In this document: in pieces, positions 7,615 through 17,700 of the stretch
Layout of the letters: each line of letters begins with the position of its first letter
Numbering within the stretch: position 1 is the first letter of the stretch
NCBI RefSeq assembly: GCF_900240405.1
Contig: NZ_OEQK01000002.1
Location: 62,001 to 126,000, forward strand
Source: Salirhabdus sp. Marseille-P4669
GTDB taxonomy: Bacteria; Bacillota; Bacilli; Bacillales; Alkalibacillaceae
Reading direction: 5' to 3'
Length of the DNA stretch: 64,000 nt
The notes under the pieces: model-generated
What the model saw: the letters and a program-made list of their open reading frames with translations, nothing else
What the model was told of the DNA's origin: nothing
The model's database searches: none
Program-made: the position numbers and the translations under genes

Positions 7615-9162
7615 TTGCAATTAAACGCAGAAAGAAAAAGTCATTTAATCTATTGGGCATCAGGAATCGTATCCATTTGTGGAATTGTTTTTGAAGTATT
7701 ATTTGGGGCATTAGGCTCTTATATACTTGGAGATGGTGTTAAGCAATATACACTTACAATTTCGTTGTTTTTAACAGGGATGGGGATTGGTGCTAGTATA
7801 AGTGAGAAAATCACGAAGAATTTAATTCTTTCCTTTGTTTGGATTGAATTTATGGTCGCGTTAGTTGGCGGATTTTCGAGCTTTACAATGTTTGGAGTAA
7901 CAGCCCTTCTTCCCGAAGGATCGGAGTCGTTATTTTTATATCTTGTCACTTTTATTGTCGGTGCTTTAACAGGGGTAGAATTACCAGTACTTATTCGAAA
8001 AGCAAATGATTTAGGTGTTGCTTTAAATAAAAGTACAGCACGTGTGCTTTTTTCTGATTATGCAGGTGGTTTAATTGGTGGATTATTATTTGTATTTCTT
8101 TTACGCCCCGAATTAGGCATGGTAAAAAGTGCATTTTTTGTTGGATGTATTAATTTAGCGGTAGCATTGTTTATTCTATGGATGTTTCGGGATGAAATTA
8201 AAGGCTATCGAAAACATGGATTTGTCGGAATTATCATTGCTATTTTAATGGTTGGTGGGCTTTTTTTTGGAGAGGAATTAGCCTTTACGTTTGAACAAAA
8301 GTTATATAAAGACCCTATTATCTATATGGATGAGTCCCAGTATCAGACGATTGTTCTTACGAAAGAGCAAGGAGATACACGACTTTATTTAAATGGTGGC
8401 CTTCAGTTTAGCTCAACAGACGAACATCGTTATCATGAAGTGCTAGTACATCCTGTTATGTCACAAGTACCAAAGCACGATGAAATATTGATACTTGGCG
8501 GCGGTGATGGATTAGCTATTCGCGAATTATTAAAGTATGATGATGTGAAAAATATTACGCTTGTAGACTTAGATCCAGCTGTGGTCGAACTTGCAAATCA
8601 AAACTTTCATCTACTAAATTTAAATGAAGGCGCTTTGAAGAATGATAAAGTTAAGGTTTTAAATAAAGATGCTTTTGAGTATTTGGAAAATGAAAAAAAG
8701 ACATTTGATGTCGTATTAATTGATTTACCAGACCCGAACAATGAAAGCCTAAACAAATTGTATACAAAAGAATTTTATTCATTAGTACGGAATCATTTGA
8801 ATCCAAAAGGTGCAATGATGGTCCAAGCAACAAGTCCAGTCTTTGCACCTAAAGTATACTGGACCATAAACAAAACTTTAGAAGCGACAGGATTAAACAC
8901 AGAAAACTTTCATGTTGATATTCCCAGTTTTGGAAATTGGGGATTTGTGATGGCGAGCAGGATGCCGATACGAACGGATGAATTACAAGTCTCCGTAGAA
9001 ACAAAATTTTTAACTTCGGAAATGATTATAGGACTTACCTATTTTGGTAAAGATGAAGATAATGACATCATGGAGAAGGGAAAAGCCCTTGTACTAGAGC
9101 CTAATACGTTAATCAATCCCCATTTAATCGAAAAATACGAAGAGGCTTGGACTTATTATTAG
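7615..9162 (+). CDS. membrane-bound spermidine synthase-like protein
   Basis: 515 residues: about seven membrane helices (residues 10-220) fused to a spermidine-synthase-like methyltransferase fold (about 225-515). The second half shows [18 protein letters not shown], the SAM/dcSAM-binding [12 protein letters not shown] and [12 protein letters not shown], and the catalytic-region [15 protein letters not shown], which keeps both aspartates typical of aminopropyltransferases. Start TTG 7615 is chosen for its 6-nt distance from GGAGTGA; TTG 7609 abuts that site. It is the last gene of the SigW/PspA operon. It may transfer aminopropyl groups from decarboxylated SAM to an unknown membrane or periplasmic-face acceptor; a methyltransferase role is not excluded. 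Confidence 0.88.
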   Translation: MQLNAERKSHLIYWASGIVSICGIVFEVLFGALGSYILGDGVKQYTLTISLFLTGMGIGASISEKITKNLILSFVWIEFMVALVGGFSSFTMFGVTALLPEGSESLFLYLVTFIVGALTGVELPVLIRKANDLGVALNKSTARVLFSDYAGGLIGGLLFVFLLRPELGMVKSAFFVGCINLAVALFILWMFRDEIKGYRKHGFVGIIIAILMVGGLFFGEELAFTFEQKLYKDPIIYMDESQYQTIVLTKEQGDTRLYLNGGLQFSSTDEHRYHEVLVHPVMSQVPKHDEILILGGGDGLAIRELLKYDDVKNITLVDLDPAVVELANQNFHLLNLNEGALKNDKVKVLNKDAFEYLENEKKTFDVVLIDLPDPNNESLNKLYTKEFYSLVRNHLNPKGAMMVQATSPVFAPKVYWTINKTLEATGLNTENFHVDIPSFGNWGFVMASRMPIRTDELQVSVETKFLTSEMIIGLTYFGKDEDNDIMEKGKALVLEPNTLINPHLIEKYEEAWTYY

Positions 9163-9223
9163 AAGGAGTTCCCGAGAGTTTATCGAAAGAAATACATATA
9201 AGAAAAGGGAAGGAGCGAAATGC

Positions 9224-9907
9224 ATGAAAGTTACTTACCACGGACACGCAGTTGTCAAAATTGAGGTTAAAGGAAAAAGGATATTGATAGATCCTTTTAT
9301 TACGGGAAATGAGCTTTGTGACTTAGATGCGAGTACGGTTGAAGCAGATGCCATTCTCTTAAGCCATGGTCACAACGACCATGTTGGGGATACGGTTACC
9401 ATTGCGAAAAGGACGGATTGCTTAGTGGTTGCACCAGTGGAACTTAGTGATTTTCTTTCAACAAAAGGTGTTAAAACACACCCTCTTAATCTAGGAGGAA
9501 GTTTTGACTTTGATTTTGGTACGGTAAAATTAACGAAAGCATTTCATAGCTCTAGTTACACAGATGAAGATGGAAGTGTCCTTTATACTGGTATGCCTGC
9601 TGGAATTCTTTTTTATGCAGAGGGTAAGACGATATATCATGCTGGAGATACCGGTTTGTTTTCAGATCTGAAGTTAATTGGAGAACGAAATAATATTGAT
9701 GTTGCCTTTTTACCAATCGGTGATAATTTTACGATGGGTCCTGATGATGCAGTAGTTGCAGCAGAATGGGTTCAGGCAAAACAAGTAGTGCCTATACATT
9801 ACAATACATTTCCTGTAATCAAACAAGACCCTCACGCTTTTGTAGAACGTCTAGAAAAAGGAATAGGAAAAGTTTTAAGACCAGGTGAAGGCTTGGTTTT
9901 AGAATAG
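9224..9907 (+). CDS. ytkL: UPF0173 metal-dependent hydrolase YtkL
   Basis: 227 residues, the same length as I recall for B. subtilis YtkL. It has a metallo-beta-lactamase fold with the metal motif HxHxDH ([11 protein letters not shown], about residues 44-54), a further His in [11 protein letters not shown], and PIHYNTFP near the end. The N-terminal [14 protein letters not shown] is typical. Substrate unknown. The site GGAAGGAG precedes ATG 9224. There is no clear terminator between it and the PspA operon, so read-through is possible. Two hairpins follow it. Confidence 0.93.
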   Translation: MKVTYHGHAVVKIEVKGKRILIDPFITGNELCDLDASTVEADAILLSHGHNDHVGDTVTIAKRTDCLVVAPVELSDFLSTKGVKTHPLNLGGSFDFDFGTVKLTKAFHSSSYTDEDGSVLYTGMPAGILFYAEGKTIYHAGDTGLFSDLKLIGERNNIDVAFLPIGDNFTMGPDDAVVAAEWVQAKQVVPIHYNTFPVIKQDPHAFVERLEKGIGKVLRPGEGLVLE

Positions 9908-9915
9908 TACTAATT

Positions 9916-9990
9916 GATAAGCATGTGATTTCCATTTATCACATGCTTATCTTATGGCTATAGCAAGTTTATCTACTTGCTTATTTTTTA
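9916..9990 (+). terminator. double hairpin after ytkL
   Basis: First a perfect 14-bp stem GATAAGCATGTGAT / ATCACATGCTTATC (9916-9929, 9938-9951) without a T run, then AGCAAGT / ACTTGCT (9962-9968, 9975-9981) followed by TATTTTTTAT. The second is the intrinsic terminator; the first may stabilise the 3' end. Confidence 0.75.
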
Positions 9991-10093
9991 TCTACTTCCC
10001 CTCCCGCTGTTTCAAGAGAATCATTCGCTCTTCTGTTCTTACATTCGGATTTCCAGCATAATATGTAGAAGAAAACAATGGGAGGACAAGATA

Positions 10094-10321
10094 ATGAAAC
10101 GAGATGCTTTTTTGAAAGTTCTTTTGGCAGCTTTTTTAATGTATTTGGCAATGCCTTATATTCGAGAAATGTCTTCATCTTTAAGTGCATTGTTTTGGGC
10201 GTGTTGGATTGGCTTTTTTTTACTAGTTGTAGGAGCAAATCTAGGTATTTTAATCAATGTCCGTGAAAGAAGTCCTGTAAAAAAGGAAGAAGTTTCAAAA
10301 GTTTTTATGAAACAAAATTGA
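10094..10321 (+). CDS. small membrane protein, 75 aa
   Basis: The start is ATG 10094 behind GGGAGG (10080-10085); the frame is open upstream but that part lies in the ytkL terminator. Two hydrophobic segments (FLKVLLAAFLMYLAMPYI and LFWACWIGFFLLVVGANLGI) and a charged tail (RERSPVKKEEVSKVFMKQN) suggest a two-pass membrane protein. I do not recognise a family. It stands between ytkL and ytoI, 65 bp before the latter. Confidence 0.7.
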   Translation: MKRDAFLKVLLAAFLMYLAMPYIREMSSSLSALFWACWIGFFLLVVGANLGILINVRERSPVKKEEVSKVFMKQN

Positions 10322-10386
10322 TGCATTACCAACTTTCACGATATAATAGGAGATACAGTAAATAGATTGAAAGTTTGGTGATTTAT

Positions 10387-11700
10387 TTGGCCACTAAACA
10401 TGAACAAATATTAGATTATATAGAAACATTGTCCATTGGTAGTAAAATATCTGTCCGCGGGATTGCGAAGGACCTAAACGTCAGCGAAGGTACCGCATAC
10501 CGTGCGATTAAAGAGGCAGAAAATATTGGACTAGTTAGTACCATTGAAAGAGTTGGAACGATACGAATCGAGAAGAAGAAGAAGGAAAACATCGAACAGC
10601 TTACCTTTGCAGAGATTATTAATATAGTAGATGGACAAGTTCTTGGTGGGCGCGAAGGATTGTACAAAACATTAAATAAGTTTGTTATTGGTGCTATGAA
10701 GCTTGAGGCAATGATGCGTTATACAGAAGCGGATTCCTTACTTATTGTCGGCAACCGAATTAAAGCACAGGAATATGCGCTAAAGGCTGGAGCAGCAGTA
10801 TTGATTACAGGTGGATTTGATACAGATGATTATGTAAAACAAATAGCGAACGAAAAGCAATTACCAATCATATCAACATCCTATGATACATTTACCGTTG
10901 CTACAATGATTAACCGTGCTATATACGATCAGCTCATTAAGAAAGAAATCATTAATGTAGATGATATATACACACCACTTGATAGAACCCATTATTTAAG
11001 TACGGAGGATCATGTGGATAAATGGTACGAACTTAATAATGAGACCAATCATTCTCGTTATCCAGTAGTAGACCATGATCAAAAAGTAGTAGGTATGGTG
11101 ACGTCAAAGGATGTAATTGGGAAAGAGCTAGATATGAGTATTACAAAGGTAATGACGAAAAACCCAATGTTGGTTCAAACAAACACATCCTTAGCGAACG
11201 CTGCCCACACAATGGTATGGGAAGGAATTGAACTATTACCAGTTGTTGATGCTCAATCTCGTTTTCAGGGTGTGATTACAAGACAGGACGTCATTAAAGG
11301 ATTACAACAATTACAACGTCAGCCACAAGTAGGGGAAACAATTGATGATTTAATCACGAACCCTCTAGAGCTGCAAGAAGAAGAAAAAGATATACAGACG
11401 TATTATGTTGATGTAACCCCACAAATGACGAATCATTTAGGGACGCTATCCTATGGTGTATTTACTTCCTTAATTACAGAAGCAAGTTCTAGAGCGCTAA
11501 AGCAATATAAAAAAGCAGACTTAGTTTTTGAAAATATCTCCATTTACTTTATGAAGCCTGTTCAGCTTGGTAGTTTATTAAATATCAAACCAAATCCGAT
11601 TGAAATCGGTAGAAAGTTCACGAAAATCGATGTAGAAGTCTTTTCAGATTCGGTTTTGGTAGGGAAAGCTCTATTAATGGCACAATTTATTGATCGATAA
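10387..11700 (+). CDS. ytoI: DRTGG/CBS/hotdog multidomain regulator YtoI
   Basis: 437 residues. Domains in order: a winged-helix start (MATKHEQILDYIETL ... VSEGTAYRAIKEAENIGLV), a DRTGG domain (about 95-190), two CBS domains (about 200-310; VVGMVTSKDV, FQGVITRQDV) that should bind an adenine nucleotide, and a hotdog-fold C-domain (about 330-437). TTG 10387 is chosen because GGTGA lies 5 nt upstream and the resulting start matches that of B. subtilis YtoI as I recall it. A ligand-responsive transcription factor is likely; its targets are unknown. A strong terminator follows. Confidence 0.9.
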   Translation: MATKHEQILDYIETLSIGSKISVRGIAKDLNVSEGTAYRAIKEAENIGLVSTIERVGTIRIEKKKKENIEQLTFAEIINIVDGQVLGGREGLYKTLNKFVIGAMKLEAMMRYTEADSLLIVGNRIKAQEYALKAGAAVLITGGFDTDDYVKQIANEKQLPIISTSYDTFTVATMINRAIYDQLIKKEIINVDDIYTPLDRTHYLSTEDHVDKWYELNNETNHSRYPVVDHDQKVVGMVTSKDVIGKELDMSITKVMTKNPMLVQTNTSLANAAHTMVWEGIELLPVVDAQSRFQGVITRQDVIKGLQQLQRQPQVGETIDDLITNPLELQEEEKDIQTYYVDVTPQMTNHLGTLSYGVFTSLITEASSRALKQYKKADLVFENISIYFMKPVQLGSLLNIKPNPIEIGRKFTKIDVEVFSDSVLVGKALLMAQFIDR

Positions 11701-11701
11701 A

Positions 11702-11729
11702 AAAAGAGGCTTACTGTGCCTCTTTTTTT
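11702..11729 (+). terminator. terminator of ytoI
   Basis: AAAAGAGGC / GCCTCTTTT stem with a 7-nt loop and a run of seven T starting within the stem. Confidence 0.9.
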
Positions 11730-11757
11730 GCTTTTTCATCTTAAATTTTGATGTTTC

Positions 11758-12057
11758 CTATTCCGCTACTACTTCGTGTTTTAACAGTTCATTTCGATAA
11801 TGACGATATAATTTAAAACCATATTGTAATTGAGCAATTCCGATGACAACAAATACAATTCCAATAATTAAAGAAAGTGTCGTTTCATAGAAAAGGTATT
11901 GATTAATGCCAAAAACAGCGATTAAAAAGCCTAGTGCTAGTCTTGCCTTTGCGTTCGTAAAATGCATTAAAAGTGGGTCTTTTAGACTCAATATTTTAAC
12001 CTTGAAAAAGATATACATAACTAATGTTAAAATAATTAAAATCGGTAAGATAATCAT
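11758..12057 (-). CDS. ytpI: YtpI family membrane protein
   Basis: 99 residues, about the length of B. subtilis YtpI, in the same place between ytoI and nrnA. Three membrane helices: residues 1-18 (MIILPILIILTLVMYIFF), about 38-56 and 62-80; a short basic tail. AAGGAG precedes ATG 12057. Function unknown. It is transcribed against ytoI, leaving the ytoI terminator between them. Confidence 0.88.
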   Translation of the reverse strand: MIILPILIILTLVMYIFFKVKILSLKDPLLMHFTNAKARLALGFLIAVFGINQYLFYETTLSLIIGIVFVVIGIAQLQYGFKLYRHYRNELLKHEVVAE

Positions 12058-12366
12058 GACGGTTGCACTCCTTTATGTAGTTTAAAACGGAAATCGTTTT
12101 TATTCGTATCTGAATTTGATATGATTTAATTGAAACGATCACTTCTTCTTTAGACACGAGACAAAATGTCTTCTTCATTTTAACTTTTTTATTCTTTTTT
12201 TGCTACTATGGTGTTAGTGATACCATAGAGAAGTCCAACTTCAACCAGTAGATGTCCTATTTTAAAAATAGTGTCCTCGTCTTTGTATTGCTACTATCGG
12301 TATAAAATTGAGCAAAATAATGATAACACCTGGTTAACTAATAGAAGAAAAGGAAGGAACAATTTC
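12058..12366. other. divergent gap between ytpI and nrnA
   Basis: About 309 bp without a supported gene. Visible elements: an inverted repeat AAAACG / CGTTTT beginning near 12086, a dyad CTATGGT / ACCATAG (12206-12212, 12222-12228), and the 10-bp direct repeat TTGCTACTAT (12200-12209 and 12288-12297). I could not assign a clear promoter to either gene. The frame upstream of nrnA that runs through here has no ribosome site. Confidence 0.4.
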
Positions 12367-13320
12367 ATGTTTAAAAAAGAGATATTAGAAAGCATTAAAG
12401 AATTTGATACGATTATTATTCATCGACATGTTCGACCCGATCCCGATGCATACGGCTCACAAAGTGGGCTTGCAGAGATCATTCGTAGTACATATCCTAA
12501 AAAAAGCGTTTATGTTGTTGGAGAAGCGGATCCATCCCTTCGTTTTTTAGCAGAACTAGATCAAATTGAGGATGAAACATTTGAAGGTGCTCTTGTCATT
12601 GTTTGTGATACTGCAAACCAAGAACGAATTTGTGACCAACGTTATACAAAAGGGAAAAAAGTGATCAAAATCGATCATCATCCAAATCATGATCCATATG
12701 GAGATATTACATGGGTGAATACAGATGCTTCTTCAACTAGTGAAATGATTTATGAGTTGTTTAGGTATGGGAAGAAAGAGTATGGCCTCGTATTAAGTAA
12801 TGAAGGAGCAAGGTTGCTTTTTGCTGGGATTGTTGGGGATACAGGAAGATTTCTATTTCCAAGTGCCAGTGCAACAACATTTCAGTACGCCTCTGAACTT
12901 GTGAAATACAACTTTGATCGAACTGCTTTATATGACAATTTGTATAATACAAAGCATTCTATTGCGAAGTTAAAAGGTTATATACTGCAGAATTTTACGG
13001 TTTCTTCAAATGGGTTAAGTACGATAAAAATCACGAAAGAAACATTGCAAGAATTTGGTTTAACAAGTAGAGAAACCTCTCAACTAGTAGGTGTTCTAGG
13101 TGACATCGAAGGGATTATCGCTTGGGTATTTTTCATAGAAGAAGAGGACGCAATCCGAGTGCGTTTACGTTCAAGAGGACCAATTATTAATATTGTTGCC
13201 CAAAAGTATAATGGTGGTGGGCATCCGTTAGCATCTGGAGCAACCGTTTACTCTTGGGAGGAAACAGATGAGGTTGTGAAGGACTTAGAAGATGTATGTT
13301 TTCAGTATCAGCAAAAATAA
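12367..13320 (+). CDS. nrnA: nanoRNase / 3'-phosphoadenosine phosphatase NrnA
   Basis: DHH-family phosphodiesterase that degrades 2-5 nt RNAs from the end of mRNA decay and hydrolyses pAp. 317 residues. Mn-binding motifs in order: HRHVRPDPDAYGS (residues 18-30), VCDTANQ (about 79), DHHPNHDPYGD (about 102-112), AGIVGDTGRF (about 155). The DHHA1 end carries YNGGGHPLASGA. AAGGAAGGA precedes ATG 12367. Known as ytqI in the older B. subtilis naming. Confidence 0.96.
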   Translation: MFKKEILESIKEFDTIIIHRHVRPDPDAYGSQSGLAEIIRSTYPKKSVYVVGEADPSLRFLAELDQIEDETFEGALVIVCDTANQERICDQRYTKGKKVIKIDHHPNHDPYGDITWVNTDASSTSEMIYELFRYGKKEYGLVLSNEGARLLFAGIVGDTGRFLFPSASATTFQYASELVKYNFDRTALYDNLYNTKHSIAKLKGYILQNFTVSSNGLSTIKITKETLQEFGLTSRETSQLVGVLGDIEGIIAWVFFIEEEDAIRVRLRSRGPIINIVAQKYNGGGHPLASGATVYSWEETDEVVKDLEDVCFQYQQK

Positions 13321-13342
13321 AAGTCTGGTTTCTACCAGACTT
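13321..13342. terminator. hairpin between convergent nrnA and the 60-aa gene
   Basis: Perfect 9-bp repeat AAGTCTGGT / ACCAGACTT with a 4-nt loop directly after the nrnA stop. No proper T run on either strand, so termination may be inefficient. Confidence 0.5.
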
Positions 13343-13369
13343 GAATTCCTATTTAATTAATGGCTATTC

Positions 13370-13552
13370 TTATTTATTTGGTATGAACCAGCAACCGATA
13401 TCTGTTTGATCCTTAATGACGTCTAAATCTAATTCAGCTACATTGCGTTGAATGAGTCGGATGAGTTCGTCAGTATCTGCATAAGCAGAATAGCCATTTA
13501 CTAAATCCTTCGTTTTTTCTTCCACTAGCAATTTTCGATTTATTTCTAACAT
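13370..13552 (-). CDS. conserved hypothetical protein, 60 aa
   Basis: Start ATG 13552 behind AAAGGGTGAG; the frame extends upstream to 13612 without a ribosome site. Soluble, acidic, probably two helices (MLEINRKLLVEEKTKDLV ... DELIRLIQRNVAELDLD), ending CWFIPNK. Function unknown. It follows ytrI by 111 bp on the same strand and may be read from the ytrHI promoter. Confidence 0.65.
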   Translation of the reverse strand: MLEINRKLLVEEKTKDLVNGYSAYADTDELIRLIQRNVAELDLDVIKDQTDIGCWFIPNK

Positions 13553-13663
13553 GTGACTCACCCTTTCTAAATTATCTTTATTTTCTACTATTATTGTATC
13601 CCTATACGTCATTTTTTTACATTTATTCTAAATTATTTCAAAAAACATTCCATTTTTTACGCC

Positions 13664-14167
13664 TTAATTTGTCATGGAAAGTTTGATTTTTATTTCCATT
13701 TTTGTTGCGATAATCAGTTCTGTTATAGATGGTTGATAAGAAAAGTTATTCATTTGAAAGGATTTGTTTTCCAATGTGGAATAAATAAGAGACCGGTTTT
13801 CGCTTAAGCTTTCAATGCTATTCCCTATTAAAGGGGATAATTCTTTCTGTATACGTGCTGTTAGTTCGACCGCTTCGATACTGTCTAATTTCAATTGTTC
13901 CTTGTTGCTAATTTCTATATTTATTTCTTGAACCGTTAACATTTCTTTATTTTCTTTACTGAGGTTTTCCTTATCTTTCGTAAGCCCGTTTATTCGATCC
14001 TCTAACTGCACAATCTCGCTTCTTAGTTCAACCGTTTGTTCAATCCAACGTTCTGTTAGTTTTCCGTTAATATAAAGAAAGAATAAATAGGCTAGAATTG
14101 CTCCAACTAACATTCCAACGAAAAAGTATTGGGTACCTCTTCTTTTGTAATACGGTGGAATGTGCAT
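13664..14167 (-). CDS. ytrI: sporulation membrane protein YtrI
   Basis: 167 residues, the same length as B. subtilis YtrI. A short basic start MHIPPYYKRRGTQYFF, one membrane helix (about 15-33), a coiled coil (about 40-80) and a mixed C-domain. In B. subtilis ytrH and ytrI are made under SigE in the mother cell and are needed for efficient sporulation. The ATG overlaps the ytrH stop (TAATG), so translation is coupled. Confidence 0.9.
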   Translation of the reverse strand: MHIPPYYKRRGTQYFFVGMLVGAILAYLFFLYINGKLTERWIEQTVELRSEIVQLEDRINGLTKDKENLSKENKEMLTVQEINIEISNKEQLKLDSIEAVELTARIQKELSPLIGNSIESLSENRSLIYSTLENKSFQMNNFSYQPSITELIIATKMEIKIKLSMTN

Positions 14168-14499
14168 TACGTTATTTCCTCCTGACTAAACCATTCAATA
14201 AATAATATGGCGGATTGAACACCGGCCATTGCAGAAATAATAAAGGAGATTTGCTTAATGGCATCTATTGTACCACCTTCAAATAATCCTCGTTCGATGG
14301 TGGAGATTGCATCAAAAGTACCACCTATTGCGGCCACAATTGCCCATATGCGTAAGCTTTTTGCTAGTCTAGTGACAGTAGTAATGGGAGGCTCTCCGAC
14401 TAAAAATGCCCCAATACTACCAATAAAGGAACCACCAGCAAGTACACCAAATGCAATAAAATAACACTTTATTAGAGTCGGAATGAAGTTTTCTTCCAT
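14167..14499 (-). CDS. ytrH: sporulation membrane protein YtrH
   Basis: 110 residues, three hydrophobic segments. Conserved text: YFIAFGVLAGGSFIGSIGAF, EPPITTVTRLAKSLRIWAIV, AAIGGTFDAIS, ERGLFEGG. ATG 14499 fits AAAGGATG 8-9 nt upstream and the known protein start; longer versions from 14526 have no ribosome site. Cotranscribed with ytrI; expected SigE-dependent, though I found only a weak SigE-like -10 (CATAAACAT) upstream. Confidence 0.9.
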   Translation of the reverse strand: MEENFIPTLIKCYFIAFGVLAGGSFIGSIGAFLVGEPPITTVTRLAKSLRIWAIVAAIGGTFDAISTIERGLFEGGTIDAIKQISFIISAMAGVQSAILFIEWFSQEEIT

Positions 14500-14707
14500 A
14501 TTGATCATCCTTTTATAAGAGTGCATAGCCTATATAATATGTTTATGGACGACCCCATCTTTATATGTTATCAATTTAATGCATATGGTAGTTGTTATAT
14601 AATAGAATATATACCATTTATAATTGGATACATCTACTATACGGGCGTAGCTGTAGAAATATTTTACATTTTTAATTCTTTTATTTATATGAAAAGGCGT
14701 GAGTGAA

Positions 14708-17700
14708 ATGGGATTTGTACATTTGCAAGCAAATAGTGGATATAGTTTTATGCAAAGTACGCTATCCGTGGAGAAGTTCGTTCAAGGAGCAAAATCAAAA
14801 GGATTTCATTCCATTGCATTGACAGATGATTTTGTTTTACACGGTATTATACAATTCTATAAACATTGTATAGCAGAAGGAATAAAGCCCTTAATTGGTA
14901 TGAAAGCATCATTCGTACTTCCGGATACAGAAGAGGAATATACGTTTATCTTAATAGCAAAGTCAAATAAAGGATATGAATCATTAGTTAAGCTCTCGTC
15001 ATATGCAGCGGAACAGGAGTTTCACGCTATTTCTTTAAAAAATATTCCGTTTTTACTACAGGATCTAGTAGTAATTTTACCTGCATTTCAAGGTGGTTTG
15101 AAAAAATATCTTTTAGAGAATGCATTAGAAAAAGCAATTATTGTAATTGATAATTGGAGAAATGCATTTAACTCGGACAATTTTTATTTAGGTGTACAGG
15201 ATCATGGTCTAATAGAAGAACGGACAATTAATAACCAAATGAAGAAACTTTGTATAGCGGAAGGGTATCAGGCAACGGCAATCCAGGATGTAAGATATTT
15301 AAATGAAGAAGATTATGTTGCGTATGATTGCTATCGATATATGGGGGAGGGGAAGCATTGGTCTCACCAAAAAGACATGACCACAAGCATGCATCGTCAT
15401 TTAGCTCGTGAGGAGGAGATGGAATTAAAGTTTTCAGCCTGGCCTGAAGTTGTTCAGGAAACAGAAAAAATTGCGGAACAATGTAATGTAACATTTGATT
15501 TTGAAAAGCTCTATTTACCGGCCTTTCCTACTCCGAGCAAGATAACCTCGGTGGAGTATTTGCGAAACCTATGTGAAGAAATGCTAGCCGAAAGATACGA
15601 GGATAAGGATCTCGCACGCGCACAAAAAAGGCTACAGTATGAATTAACAGTCATAGAGAAAATGGGCTTTAGTGATTATTTCCTTATTGTTTGGGATTTT
15701 ATGAAATTTGCTAAAGAGAATCATATTTTAACAGGACCTGGTCGTGGCTCTGCTGCAGGTTCTATTGTTGCATATCTATTACATATAACAGAAATTGATC
15801 CGCTAAAATATCATTTGTTATTTGAACGTTTCCTTAATCCAGAGCGTCTAAATATGCCTGATATTGATATTGATTTCTCAGATTATCGAAGAGATGAAGT
15901 TATTAAATATGTTCAAGAAAAGTACGGAGCCGACCATGTTGCACAAATTATAACGTTTGGAACTTTTGCACAACGCTCACTATTGCGCGAATTAATGAAA
16001 ACAATGTCCATTGATGAACAAGATATGAAATTTCTATTAAATGAGATTTCTCAAAATACGTCTTCCTTATCGACGGCACTGCAAGAATCTGAAGAATTGC
16101 TACAGTATGTAAAGCAATCGAAGAAGCTTCAACTTTTATTTAAGATAGCAGTCAAATTGGAAGGATTACCCAGGCACCATTCTACCCACGCTGCTGGGGT
16201 CATCATTAGTAAAGAACCTTTGTCGAAAATTGTCCCTGTCATTAAAGGACATCAAGACATTTCCTTAACCCAATATCCGATGAATGACCTCGAACAAATT
16301 GGACTATTAAAAATGGACTTTTTAGGCTTAAGGAATTTAACTTTAATGGAGCAAATTATAAAGAGGGTCCGAAAGAATATCGCACCAACATTTACTCTGG
16401 AAGATTTAAACTTAAATGATTCGAAAACGTTTCGGTTACTACAGGAAGGTAAAACCACAGGCGTATTTCAATTAGAATCACAAGGGATGAGAAGGGTACT
16501 TAAGGAGTTAAAGCCAACAGCATTTGAAGATATTGTTGCTGTTAATGCGTTGTATCGTCCTGGTCCGATGGAGTTTATTCCAACCTATATAAAACGTAAG
16601 CATGGAAGAGAAAAGGTACAGTATCCTCATCCAAATTTGCAGCCAATTTTAGAATCAACTTTTGGGGTGCTTGTCTACCAGGAACAGATTATGCAGATTG
16701 CAAACCAATTTGCTGGGTTGTCATTAGGAGAAGCAGATTTATTACGAAGAGCTGTTAGTAAAAAGAAAAAAGAAATTATCGACCGGGAGAAGGAAGTGTT
16801 TATTTCCGGTTGTTTAAAAAAAGGATACAAGCTTGAAATAGCAGAAGAGATTTACAATTGGATTGTTCGTTTTGCTGATTATGGGTTTAATAAAAGCCAT
16901 GCTGTTGCTTACAGTTTAATATCATACCAATTAGCATATTTAAAAGCCCATTATCCAGCCCATTTCTTTTCGGCATTGTTAAGCTCTGTCACGTATGACC
17001 AAGATAAAGTTAGTCAATATGTACAAGAAGCAAAAGATTTTGGTATATCTATTTTGCCACCATCTATTAACAAAAGCTCTTCCATGTTTACGGTAGAAAA
17101 CAACCATGAAATTCGTATGGCTTTACCAATTATTAAAGGCGTTGGGAAAAATGCTGTAGATGCCATTTTAGAAGCGAGGAAAGGAAAGCCTTTCTCTTCC
17201 TTATTTAACTTTTGTCAAAGGGTACCACTAAAGACGGTTAACAGAGGTATTATAGAAAATTTAATATTAGCAGGATGCTTTGATGAAACCCATTCTAATC
17301 GAGCTACACTTTTAGCTTCTATAGATCAAGCAATTGAGCAAGGGGAGTTATTTGGTGGATTACAAGGTCAAAGTACATTATTTGATGAAGACTTTATGCT
17401 TGAACCATCTTATACAGAAGTAGATGAATTTCCGGCATTGAAGAGATTGGCATATGAAAAGGAAATTGTTGGAATGTATGTATCCAGCCATCCTTTAGCA
17501 ACATATCGAAATCATTTAAGAAATAATGGATTTTTACCTATTCATACTTTAAAAGAGAAACATTTGGGAAATAATGCTAAAGTGGTTATCTCCATACAGC
17601 AAATAAAAGTTATTCGTACAAAGCGGGGAGATCAAATGGCTTTTGTTACATTAGGTGATGAGACAGATACATTAGAAGGCGTTCTTTTTCCAAATGTATA

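Noticed and set aside
12200-12297. 10-bp direct repeat TTGCTACTAT as start of a repeat array or integration site
   Set aside because: Only two copies, 88 bp apart, with no gene of mobile type nearby; chance is likely in AT-rich DNA.
12271-12366. N-terminal extension of NrnA
   Set aside because: Open frame but without ribosome site; ATG 12367 behind AAGGAAGGA gives the family N-terminus.
14521-14706. 61-codon plus-strand frame between ytrH and dnaE
   Set aside because: Hydrophobic, AT-driven composition and no ribosome site; it overlaps the divergent promoter region.
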